From contig NZ_JACHUZ010000013.1 in the NCBI RefSeq assembly GCF_019903425.1, positions 748,087-812,086 on the forward strand: a DNA stretch of 64,000 bases, read 5' to 3'. Both the position numbers and the translations under genes were made by a program. This document shows positions 56,501-64,000 of this stretch, one piece after another. The notes beneath the pieces are model-generated. The model made no database searches. It saw nothing but the letters and a program-made list of their open reading frames with translations, and was not told the origin of the DNA. Numbering within the stretch: the first letter of the stretch is position 1; each line of letters opens with the position of its first letter. The DNA comes from Vreelandella halophila (GTDB lineage: Bacteria > Pseudomonadota > Gammaproteobacteria > Pseudomonadales > Oleiphilaceae).

Positions 56501-58219
56501 CTAGCCCATCAGCGCGTTCAGGAAAATGCGCGGAATCCGGTGCCAGGCCGGTCTGTACTCGAACTGGGTCAACAGTTCACCAAGCTTGTGCTGCCGGGTA
56601 TTGGTGATGAACCAGGGCGGCCGTGGCAGCAGGCTCCAGTCGCCGTTCGCGACCGAGCGCGGGAAGGGGCGGAAGGGGGCTTCCACCACTGAGCGTTCGG
56701 CCGCGTCGAACATGAAGGTGTTGTGGACGGAGCCGATGCCGCTCTGGACGTCGTCCAGGGTGTGGCCGGGGAAGGCGCCCCAGGGGCAGACGGTGTTCAG
56801 GAAGCCCAGGCCCGTCCAGGCGTTGATGGCGATGGTGCCGTAGTGCAGGTCCGCCAGCAGGGCCTCGAACCGCTCGCGGCCGATGGCGCGGATCGTGGCC
56901 GGGTGGATCACGATGTTGGCGCCCAGGGTACCGTGAAGCTGGTTGTTGGCGAAGTCGATGGCGTTGCGCAGGTACTGCTCGGCGTCCGGGGCCTCCAGGC
57001 GCTGCACGGAGAAGGCTGGGGCGAATACCTCGTTCGAGCGGAACCGGTCGTGGTCCTCAAGGTTGTTGATCAGCAGCTCCGGCGCGTGCCCACGGCTGAC
57101 AACGTCCACCGCACTGGCATGGTTCCGGAACGCCGCCAGACGGTCCTCGGTGCCGGGGTAGTAGGTGGGGCGGGCGGACTGGCTGATGACGTCGCGCAGC
57201 TCGCGCATCAGGGCGTCTTCCTGGTCCCAGCCGCGCGGCATCAGCAGGGCCTGGCAGGCGACGCAGTTGAAGCCGGAGTTATGCAGCTTCTGGGTGGCGA
57301 TCTGTTCCGCCTGGAAGCGGATGTCCGCCTCCGACCAGTTCCCGGGGACCACGATGGTGGGGCAGACCGCGCCCAGCTCCGAGGTGATGCGCTTGTCCAG
57401 GCGCGGTGTGCCGGCGGCACGGTTCTTCTCGCCTTCCTCGCCCTTGCCCCAGATGATCATGTCGTGGGTCGCCTGGGAGCCGGTGATGTGGATTTCCTCG
57501 ACCAGCTCGTGTTCCGTGAGCCAGGCGCCGACGTCACCGCCGCCTTTGACGATGCGCAGGGCGTCGCGTTCGATCAGCGGCGCAAGGGCCTTTTCGAGAA
57601 CCTCGGCAAGGTACTCGTTGACCGGGTTCATCTTGAGAATCACGACCTGGTGCTCCAGGAACAGCTTCTGGAAGACGTCGAGCGGGGCAATGGCGGCGAT
57701 GTTGCCGGCGCCCAGCACCAGCGAGACCCTGCCCTGGCGCTGCTCAGCCGGGGTGTCGTAGGCGGTGGCGGTATGGGCCGCGAGGTTGTCCCGGGTGACG
57801 CCGTCCTGCATCCAGACCTCGGCGCTGACGCCGGAGAGCAGGAGCCGGTCCCAGATGCTGTGGGGCGTGACGCGCGCGGCAAGCTGACCGTTGGGCAGTG
57901 TCCGCAGGGGAATATCCTGCAGGAAGGACTTGCCGTTCATCTTTGAGAGCGTCTCGATCAGGCCGTTGCAGGCGCCCATCAGGGCGTAGGGGCCGGACAT
58001 CCATTCCTCGCCCTCCAGGGGGGAACCCGACAGGCCCTTGGCGCTGGCGCCCTGTCGGGCCCAGTCCCCGGAGACGGTGATCAGGGCGTCCTTGATCGAC
58101 TCCAGGATGGCAATGCGTTCATCCAGCGAGGTGCGGGCCCATTGATCCTTAGCACCGTCGAGTGTATCCAGCTGCGATTGCAGGGCCTCAAAGTCGGGTT
58201 GCGCGTTGTCATTGGTCAT
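56501..58219 (-). CDS. Aldehyde dehydrogenase family protein
   Basis: This 572-residue NAD(P)-dependent enzyme is longer than classic aldehyde dehydrogenases (about 490). It shows the cofactor region LGAGNIAAIAPLDVFQKLF and KMNPVNEYLAEVLEKALAPL, a glutamate in TSELGAVCPTIVVPG and the nucleophile region HNSGFNCVACQALLM. Either of two cysteines three apart could be catalytic. I chose ATG 58219, with AGGAG upstream, over 58246. It lies 29 bases after the GMC dehydrogenase and would oxidise the aldehyde made by that enzyme. Confidence 0.87.
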   Translation of the reverse strand: MTNDNAQPDFEALQSQLDTLDGAKDQWARTSLDERIAILESIKDALITVSGDWARQGASAKGLSGSPLEGEEWMSGPYALMGACNGLIETLSKMNGKSFLQDIPLRTLPNGQLAARVTPHSIWDRLLLSGVSAEVWMQDGVTRDNLAAHTATAYDTPAEQRQGRVSLVLGAGNIAAIAPLDVFQKLFLEHQVVILKMNPVNEYLAEVLEKALAPLIERDALRIVKGGGDVGAWLTEHELVEEIHITGSQATHDMIIWGKGEEGEKNRAAGTPRLDKRITSELGAVCPTIVVPGNWSEADIRFQAEQIATQKLHNSGFNCVACQALLMPRGWDQEDALMRELRDVISQSARPTYYPGTEDRLAAFRNHASAVDVVSRGHAPELLINNLEDHDRFRSNEVFAPAFSVQRLEAPDAEQYLRNAIDFANNQLHGTLGANIVIHPATIRAIGRERFEALLADLHYGTIAINAWTGLGFLNTVCPWGAFPGHTLDDVQSGIGSVHNTFMFDAAERSVVEAPFRPFPRSVANGDWSLLPRPPWFITNTRQHKLGELLTQFEYRPAWHRIPRIFLNALMG

Positions 58220-58248
58220 GGCTGGTGCTCCTGTGGGGTCCTGCAAGG

Positions 58249-59871
58249 CTATGGGGTCCGGGCGGCTCGGATCATGTCCGCCGCTTTTTCCGCGATCATG
58301 ATGGTGGGCGCGTTGGTATTACCGCTCACCAGGGTCGGCATGACGGAGGCGTCCACCACGCGCAGCCCCTGAAGGCCCTGCACCTTCAGTTCCGGGTCGA
58401 CCACCGCCATGGGGTCGCCTTCAGGCCCCATCCGGCAGGTGCCGACCGGGTGGTAGATGGTGTCGCCGCGCGAACGGATCTGCTGTTCCCAGTCGGCGTC
58501 GCTCATATTATCCCGTACGCCGAACAGTTCTTTCTGGCGCCAGGGGGCCAGCGCCGGGGCCTCGAGGATCTCCCGTGTCATTCGGGCGCCCTTGATCATG
58601 GTGTCCAGGTCGCGCTGGTCGTCCAGGAACTTCGGGTCGATGCCCGGTGCGGCCAGCGGGTCCGCGCTCTTGAGGAAGACCTCGCCACGGGAGTGGGGGT
58701 TCACGGCGCAGACGTGGCAGCTGAAGCCATGGCCCCAGTGCAGCCGGCGCGCGTGGTCCTCGACGATCGAGATCACGAAGTGGAGCTGGATGTCGGGCTT
58801 GTCCAGCGCGGGGTCGGTCTTCAGGAAGGCCGCGCCCTCGGCGAAGGGCGTGGCGATCATCCCCGTGCCGTCCCGGCGCCACTGCAGGATCTGGCGCAAC
58901 ATCCGCAGAAAACCCGCCATGCTGAAGCCGAAGGTGTCGGTGTCCGTCGACTTGTAGGCCATGATCAGGTCGAGGTGGTCCTGCAGGTTCTGGCCCACGC
59001 CGGGCAGTTCGTGGACCATCCCGATGCCGTGGGACTGGATGTTGTCCGGGCGCCCGATCCCCGAGAGCTGGAGCAGTTGCGGTGAGTTGAAAGCGCCGCC
59101 CGAAAGCAGGACTTCCTGCCGCGCGTGGACACTGTGGTCCTGTTTGCCCTGCCGGTAGGCGACGCCGGTGGCGCGCTTGCCCTCGGTGAGGACGCGGGTG
59201 GCGTGGGCGCCGGTGATGACCGTGAGGTTGGGGCGGCCCATGACCGGGTGCAGGTAGGCGGCCGCGGCGGAACAGCGCTCACCGTTGCGTTCCACGCTGT
59301 GGAACTGGGTGACGGGAAAGAGGGCGACGCCCTCGTTGTCGCCGTCGTTGATGTCGTCCGCTTCGGCATGGCCGCACTCGGTGGCCGCCTTGATGAAGGC
59401 CCGGGTGATGGGGCGCGGGGATTTCTGGTCGCTGACGTGCAGGGGGCCGCTGTCGCCGTGGACGGCATTGGCGCCGCGTTCGTTTTTCTCGGACTTGCGG
59501 AAATAGGGCAGGACCTCGTCCCAGCTCCAGCCCTCGCAGCCCAGTTCCGCCCAGTGGTCGTAGTCCTTGCGGTGGCCGCGCACGCACAGCATGGCGTTGA
59601 TGGCACTGGAGCCGCCCAGCCCCTTGCCCCGGGGCTGGTAGCCACGGCGCCCGTTGAAGCTTGCCTGGGGTTCGGTCTCGAACGCCCAGTTATTGATTTT
59701 GCCGTGGCCCGGCATCATGGCCACAACCGCTGCCGGGGCACGGATCAGCAGGTGGTTGCCGTGGCCGCCCGCTTCCAGCAGGCAGACGCTGACGTCCGGG
59801 TCCTCACTCAGCCTGGAGGCGAGCACGCAGCCGGCGGAGCCGCCGCCGACGATCACATAGTCATAGGTCAT
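58249..59871 (-). CDS. GMC family FAD-dependent alcohol dehydrogenase (AlkJ-like)
   Basis: This 540-residue flavoprotein has the N-terminal FAD motif YVIVGGGSAGCVLASRLS, the GMC signature GKGLGGSSAINAMLCVRGH and the C-terminal catalytic segment TIYHPVGTCRMGPEGDP with NTNAPTIMIAEKAAD. Wording is closer to alkanol dehydrogenase AlkJ than to choline dehydrogenase BetA (for example NWAFETEP and GVALFPVTQ). It probably passes electrons from an alcohol to quinone at the inner membrane. It heads the operon with the aldehyde dehydrogenase and TetR genes. Confidence 0.88.
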   Translation of the reverse strand: MTYDYVIVGGGSAGCVLASRLSEDPDVSVCLLEAGGHGNHLLIRAPAAVVAMMPGHGKINNWAFETEPQASFNGRRGYQPRGKGLGGSSAINAMLCVRGHRKDYDHWAELGCEGWSWDEVLPYFRKSEKNERGANAVHGDSGPLHVSDQKSPRPITRAFIKAATECGHAEADDINDGDNEGVALFPVTQFHSVERNGERCSAAAAYLHPVMGRPNLTVITGAHATRVLTEGKRATGVAYRQGKQDHSVHARQEVLLSGGAFNSPQLLQLSGIGRPDNIQSHGIGMVHELPGVGQNLQDHLDLIMAYKSTDTDTFGFSMAGFLRMLRQILQWRRDGTGMIATPFAEGAAFLKTDPALDKPDIQLHFVISIVEDHARRLHWGHGFSCHVCAVNPHSRGEVFLKSADPLAAPGIDPKFLDDQRDLDTMIKGARMTREILEAPALAPWRQKELFGVRDNMSDADWEQQIRSRGDTIYHPVGTCRMGPEGDPMAVVDPELKVQGLQGLRVVDASVMPTLVSGNTNAPTIMIAEKAADMIRAARTP

Positions 59872-59930
59872 GACCTCATCCTTTTCTCTTGTTGTTTTTG
59901 ATTAGATTATGAGCAGCGAACCATAGAATC

Positions 59931-59942
59931 GGACACTTGTCC
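59931..59942. promoter_or_regulatory. Candidate TetR operator
   Basis: GGACA CT TGTCC is a 5-2-5 perfect palindrome, and a third TGTCC half-site follows eight bases later. It lies 60 bases before the GMC dehydrogenase start, a normal place for an operator of the TetR regulator of that operon. Confidence 0.4.
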
Positions 59943-60038
59943 AAATTTTATGTCCGGCCGTACAGGATCGCTCCATTTCCTCGCGTTCCGCCCTTGCTAT
60001 ACTGCGGTCGTTCTCGTGGATTGAGTGAGTTGCCGCAC

Positions 60039-60677
60039 ATGATCTCAATGGCCCGGTATGCCCTGCTGATCATCGCGACCGGCGTGCTGTCGGGCTGTTC
60101 GCTGCTGGCGCCGGACCCGCCCTCGGACCAGAGCAACATCTGCGAGATCTTCCGGGAGCAGCCCCAGTGGTACGACTACGCCCGGGCCTCCGAGGAGCGC
60201 TGGGGCACGCCCATTGCCACCCAGATGGCGTTCGTACGCCAGGAGTCGTCCTTCCGCAGCCACGTGCGGCCGCCACGCCCCTGGCTTCTGGGCATCATTC
60301 CCTGGTTCCGCTCATCGTCGGCCTACGGGTACGCCCAGGCCCAGGATCCGGTCTGGGGTGAGTATGAGGAGGACGCCGGCGGCCTGTTCGCACGCCGCAC
60401 CCACATGAAGCACGCCACGGACTTCATCGGCTGGTACAACCATCGCACCCATGAGAATCAGGGCATTGCCCTGTCCAATCCGGAACATCTCTATCTGGCC
60501 TATCACCAGGGGCCGACCGGCTACGAGCGGGGCAGTTACCGCTCCAAGCCGCGTATCCAGAGGATCGCCCGGCAGGTGGAGAAGCGGGCCTGGCGGTATG
60601 ACGCCCAGTTGAAGCAGTGCGAGTCCGAGTTCCGCTGCCGGCGCTTCTGGCAGTTCTGGCCCTTCTGTTCCGAATAG
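60039..60677 (+). CDS. Lipoprotein with lytic transglycosylase (SLT) domain
   Basis: This 212-residue protein has a lipoprotein signal (lipobox VLSGC, Cys20). It has an SLT-like core with a catalytic glutamate at residue 69 (FVRQESSFRSHVRP), then SAYGYAQAQDPVWGEYEEDA and a late YLAYHQGP segment. It would cut the glycan strands of peptidoglycan from the outer membrane. An internal ATG at 60048 is an alternative start. It ends in a Cys-rich, Trp-rich tail of unknown use. Confidence 0.85.
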   Translation: MISMARYALLIIATGVLSGCSLLAPDPPSDQSNICEIFREQPQWYDYARASEERWGTPIATQMAFVRQESSFRSHVRPPRPWLLGIIPWFRSSSAYGYAQAQDPVWGEYEEDAGGLFARRTHMKHATDFIGWYNHRTHENQGIALSNPEHLYLAYHQGPTGYERGSYRSKPRIQRIARQVEKRAWRYDAQLKQCESEFRCRRFWQFWPFCSE

Positions 60678-60800
60678 CGGGAGATTCCCCGCCAACGGGT
60701 TGGCATTACATCAATTCGGGCCCGCATGCGGTTTTCCCGCCGGCTCCGCTTCGTATAACCTGTCCCATCAAATAAGAACAGGACGGGAGCGTCGGTCACC

Positions 60801-63332
60801 TTGAGGAAACCCATTGTCTGGGTGTTGTTGGGGCTTGTAGTGCTGGCCCTGCTGATGCTGTTGCCACGCCCATCGGAGCGTTCCGGATCGGCCCAATCCG
60901 CGGAAGAGGTCGGGAACATCCGCGAAGCCATTGATGAAACCGGCCGCCGTGGCGCGCTGGTGGATGAGGTGGTCTTCACGCAGGAGTCCGACGTGGGCCG
61001 GATTGCGGGCCTGATCGAGCGTGGCCAGCAGCAGGTGTACGCCCAGGGCATCACCAACATCACCGCCTACCACCGTCTGCGCGACTCCAGCAAGGGTGAC
61101 TACGAGACCTCTTACGGCTCCAACACCGAGCTTTCCCTGAACCCCGCCGAGTTCAAGGAGGGCCTGAATCCCTTCAGGAACCGCCGCATCCGTGAGGCTA
61201 TGAACTGGCTGGTGGACCGCCGGCATGTGGCCGAGGAGATCTATGGCGGCATGGCCGTGCCACGCTACCTGCCCATGAACACGGCCTTCCCGGATTACGC
61301 CCGGCTGGCGGAGACGGCCCGGGCGCTGGAGCTGAAGTATGGCCACAACCCGGAAAAGGCACGCCGCATCATCACCGAGGAAATGAAGGCGATGGGCGCC
61401 ACCCGGCGGGAGGGTCAGTGGTACCATGAGGGCGAGGCCGTGACGCTGCGCATCCTTATCCGCACGGAAGACGCGCGCAAGCAGGTCGGCGATTACATCA
61501 GCAACATCATGGCCGACCTCGGGTTTACGGTGCGCCGCCAGTACCGCACGGCCCAGGAAGCCTCGCGCATCTGGATCGCGGGTGATCCCTCCGCCGGCCA
61601 GTGGAACATCTACACCGGGAGTTGGGTCTCGACCGCCATCAACCGGGATGTCTCCAGCAACCTGAGCTTCTACTACACCAACCGGGGTCGGCCGGACCCG
61701 CTGTGGCAGGCCTACGACCCGGCGGAGACCCTGGACAACATCGCCCGCCGCCTCGAGCGCCGCGACTACACCAGCATGGAAGAGCGCCGTGAGCTCATGG
61801 CGGAGGGCATGGAGCTAGCCATGGAGGAGTCCTACCGCATCTGGCTGGTGGACCAGCTCAGCATCATCCCTCACGCTTCCAATGTCGCGCTGGCGGCGGA
61901 CCTGGCGGGCGGCATTGCGGGCTCGCGCCTGTGGCCCTATACGCTGCGTTACAAGAATCGGCTGGGTGGCAGCATGACGTTCGCCGCGCCCAGCATGCTG
62001 ACTGAGCCCTGGAACCCCGTGGCCGGCAGCAACTGGCTGTTCGACACCATGATCATGCGGGCCCTGAACGACCCGCCGCTGCTGCCGGACCCCTACACCG
62101 GTCTCTACCGCCCCCAGAGCATCGAGGGCGCGGAGGTGACGGTTGCGGAGGACACCGTAACCCAGCGCACCCTGGACTGGGTGGAACTGGAGAAGACCGA
62201 TCGCATCGAGGTGCCCGCGGAGACCTGGATTGGCTGGAACGCCGAGAAAAGCCGGTTCCGCACGGTGGCCGAGGCCCATCCGGAAGGCCTGACGGCGCGC
62301 TCCCGCACCCGGATCCGCTATGAGGACGGCTACCTGGACGGCGAGTGGCACGATGGCACCGAGATGTCCCTCGCGGACTTGGTGCTGCCCTGGATCCTGA
62401 ACTTTGCCCGTGCGAACGAGAACAGCCCCTTCTTCGACCCGGCGCACGTCCCGCGCTTCCAGGTGTTCGAGCAGTATTTCAAGGGCTGGCGCATCCTCCA
62501 GCGGGACCCGCTGGTGATCGAGGCCTACAGCGACCAGGTCTTCCCGGATGCCGAGACCATCGTGGCCCAGCAGGCCATGTCGCCGCTGCCCTGGCACATG
62601 CTGGCATTGGGCATGATGGGGGAACGCGCCGGGGACCTGGCGTTCTCCTCGCACAAGGCGGACGCCAATCGCGTGCCCTGGCTCAGCCTGGTCTCCGGCC
62701 CCAGTCTCGAACACCTGGAACGCCATCTGGGCCGCGCCCGGGACCGGGGTTACCTGCCCTATGCCTCGGTGCTGGCGGATATGACGGAAGGCGAGGACCC
62801 GGCGGCACGGCGTTATGAGGCCATTGGCGAGTGGTACCGGGAGCGGGGCCATTTCTGGGTCGGCAACGGGCCCTTCTACCTGCACTCGGTGCACCCGGTG
62901 GAGAAGACCGTGGTGCTCCGGCGCAACAAGGACTTCCGCGATCCGGCGGACAAGTGGCTGGACTTCAGTGAGCCGGAGATTCCGGAGGTGACCCTGGACG
63001 GGCCCATGATGGTGACCCAGGGCCAGTCGGCGACCTTCACCGTGAAGGTGACCTTCGGGGGCGATCCCTATCCGGCCAGGGCCATCAGTAACCTGGAGTA
63101 CCTGCTGTTCGATACGGGGGGCGAACTCCAGGCGCAGAGCAAGGCGGAGTTCGTGGCCGACGGCCGCTGGCGCATCAGGCTGGATGCGGAGACGGTCTCC
63201 GAGCTCGGTGATGGCGCCAACAGCCTGGAAGTGGCGGTGACCTCCTCGCGTGTGGCCCTGCCCGCCTTCGCTTCCCATGCTTTTGCCACCGTGCCGGTGG
63301 GCACCCGCCTGATGGAGGTGGCCGATGAATAG
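60801..63332 (+). CDS. ABC peptide/opine-type substrate-binding protein with permuted lobe order
   Basis: This 843-residue protein starts with a membrane anchor (IVWVLLGLVVLALLMLLP). It enters directly into what is normally the second lobe of SBP family 5: VDEVVF at 54-59, NPFRNRRIREAMNWLVDR at about 123-140 and the C-terminal block to about 385. Only then comes the usual first lobe: GSMTFAAPSMLTEPWNPVAG from 390, EWHDGTEMSLADL at 515 and the lobe junction GNGPFYL, then LRRNKDF near 705. An Ig-like domain (about 730-843) ends it. This looks like a circular permutation. The start is TTG, and the next gene, a permease, overlaps by eight bases. Confidence 0.85.
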   Translation: MRKPIVWVLLGLVVLALLMLLPRPSERSGSAQSAEEVGNIREAIDETGRRGALVDEVVFTQESDVGRIAGLIERGQQQVYAQGITNITAYHRLRDSSKGDYETSYGSNTELSLNPAEFKEGLNPFRNRRIREAMNWLVDRRHVAEEIYGGMAVPRYLPMNTAFPDYARLAETARALELKYGHNPEKARRIITEEMKAMGATRREGQWYHEGEAVTLRILIRTEDARKQVGDYISNIMADLGFTVRRQYRTAQEASRIWIAGDPSAGQWNIYTGSWVSTAINRDVSSNLSFYYTNRGRPDPLWQAYDPAETLDNIARRLERRDYTSMEERRELMAEGMELAMEESYRIWLVDQLSIIPHASNVALAADLAGGIAGSRLWPYTLRYKNRLGGSMTFAAPSMLTEPWNPVAGSNWLFDTMIMRALNDPPLLPDPYTGLYRPQSIEGAEVTVAEDTVTQRTLDWVELEKTDRIEVPAETWIGWNAEKSRFRTVAEAHPEGLTARSRTRIRYEDGYLDGEWHDGTEMSLADLVLPWILNFARANENSPFFDPAHVPRFQVFEQYFKGWRILQRDPLVIEAYSDQVFPDAETIVAQQAMSPLPWHMLALGMMGERAGDLAFSSHKADANRVPWLSLVSGPSLEHLERHLGRARDRGYLPYASVLADMTEGEDPAARRYEAIGEWYRERGHFWVGNGPFYLHSVHPVEKTVVLRRNKDFRDPADKWLDFSEPEIPEVTLDGPMMVTQGQSATFTVKVTFGGDPYPARAISNLEYLLFDTGGELQAQSKAEFVADGRWRIRLDAETVSELGDGANSLEVAVTSSRVALPAFASHAFATVPVGTRLMEVADE

Positions 63333-64000
63333 TCGCCTGCGGGATTTCCGCCGCCTCGGCTGGTTCACGCTGCGCCGTGTGCTGGCGCTGTTCGTGACGG
63401 TGCTGATCGGCGTCTACCTGACCATCCTGATCGCGAACATGGGCGGCAAGGTCGACGAGCTGCGCAAGATCCAGATCCGCGCGACGGTCTCCGAGTCGGT
63501 GCGGGCGGACCCGGCCTTCATGGAAATGAGCTCCGAGGAGCGTAACGAGCTGATCCAGAAGCAGGTCCAGCTGCGGATCGAGCAGCGCAACCTGGACGAG
63601 CCCTTCATCTGGCGCAGCTTCGATTACCTGGCCCAGGCCATCCAGCTGGACCTGGGCCGCGCCGAGGAGATGCACAGTGACACCGGCTCGCGCGCGGTCT
63701 ACGACATCATCGTGGAGCGCCTGCCGGCCACGCTGCTGCTGTTCGGCACCGCCAACCTGCTGGTGTTCTTCGTGTCCGTGTACGCGGCCCTGTACCTGTC
63801 GCGACGCTACGGCAGCCGGCTGGACCGGGCCGTCATTGGCCTGGCGCCGAGTTCCGCGGCGCCGGCCTGGTTCTACGGCATCTTCCTGATCCTGCTGTTC
63901 GCCTTTGTGGTGCCGGTGCTCCCGGCCGGCGGCATGGTCGACATTCCGCCGCCCGAGGATCCCTGGCTCTACGCCTGGAGTGTGCTGGAGCACCTGGTGC
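63325..64000 (+). CDS. ABC importer permease, DppB type (3' end outside window)
   Basis: The frame is open from ATG 63325 to the end of the window, 225 codons. A first helix (LALFVTVLIGVYLTILIANM) is followed by a long periplasmic segment with RATVSESVRADPAFMEMS and a set of helices beginning RLPATLLLFGTANLLVFFVS. This is the order seen in DppB/OppB permeases of dipeptide, oligopeptide or nickel importers. It overlaps the binding-protein gene by eight bases, so both belong to one operon that continues beyond the window. Confidence 0.88.
   Translation, partial: MNSRLRDFRRLGWFTLRRVLALFVTVLIGVYLTILIANMGGKVDELRKIQIRATVSESVRADPAFMEMSSEERNELIQKQVQLRIEQRNLDEPFIWRSFDYLAQAIQLDLGRAEEMHSDTGSRAVYDIIVERLPATLLLFGTANLLVFFVSVYAALYLSRRYGSRLDRAVIGLAPSSAAPAWFYGIFLILLFAFVVPVLPAGGMVDIPPPEDPWLYAWSVLEHLV

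Noticed and set aside
55845-59871. betI-betB-betA choline oxidation operon
   Set aside because: The regulator is BetI-like in part, but the flavoprotein wording matches AlkJ-type alcohol dehydrogenases and the aldehyde dehydrogenase is too long and diverged for BetB.

Overview
The window reads as a chromosomal segment of a GC-rich gammaproteobacterium. A compatible-solute economy (a BCCT carrier and a complete ProVWX importer), acidic proteins and denitrification genes suggest a halophilic or haloalkaliphilic relative of the Ectothiorhodospiraceae or Halomonadaceae. That assignment is inference from gene content, not a match to a named genome.

Layout. Positions 1-8850 hold housekeeping and accessory genes: the end of a sigma-54 activator, a BCCT transporter, a gamma-glutamylcyclotransferase-like protein, a HIT protein, the tRNA-hydroxylation protein TrhP, a periplasmic binding protein, a broken AHSA1/SRPBCC gene preceded by a perfect FNR/DNR box, and metE. 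Positions 8851-21436 form a nitric oxide/nitrate block: norC-norB-norQ-norD plus a NosL-like lipoprotein, two tandem DNR-type Crp/Fnr regulators, nsrR with nnrS and a DUF454 gene, a SirB2-like gene, and narK1-narK2. Three 23-bp NsrR-like palindromes sit at exactly the promoters expected if NsrR controls norCB, dnr, its own operon and the SirB2-like gene. A DNR-like box and a 7-2-7 NarL palindrome lie in front of narK1.

Positions 21500-39800 are mostly ordinary chromosome: a quinone oxidoreductase, a Nudix-MBL fusion, a diguanylate cyclase, ChaC, a lipoprotein, a chemoreceptor, an RND pump pair, proVWX, a HEPN-domain protein, a uracil-DNA glycosylase family protein, an EamA exporter and an AraC regulator. 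Positions 39810-55523 are an accessory zone: decayed genes, a Sel1-repeat protein, fragments of several insertion-sequence families, an AT-rich ankyrin gene and a 2979-residue RTX protein. The RTX protein has a FrpC-like self-processing module and near-identical internal duplications. An apparently intact IS3-family element closes the zone.

Positions 55752-64000 return to chromosome: tRNA-Gly(CCC), an operon of GMC alcohol dehydrogenase, aldehyde dehydrogenase and TetR regulator, a lytic transglycosylase-like lipoprotein, and the start of a peptide/opine-type ABC importer. The binding protein of that importer appears circularly permuted: its second lobe is encoded before its first.

The most unusual items are the permuted binding protein, the RTX protein with its Asp-Pro processing site at a sharp composition boundary, and the extension of the NsrR regulon to DUF454 and SirB2-like genes.
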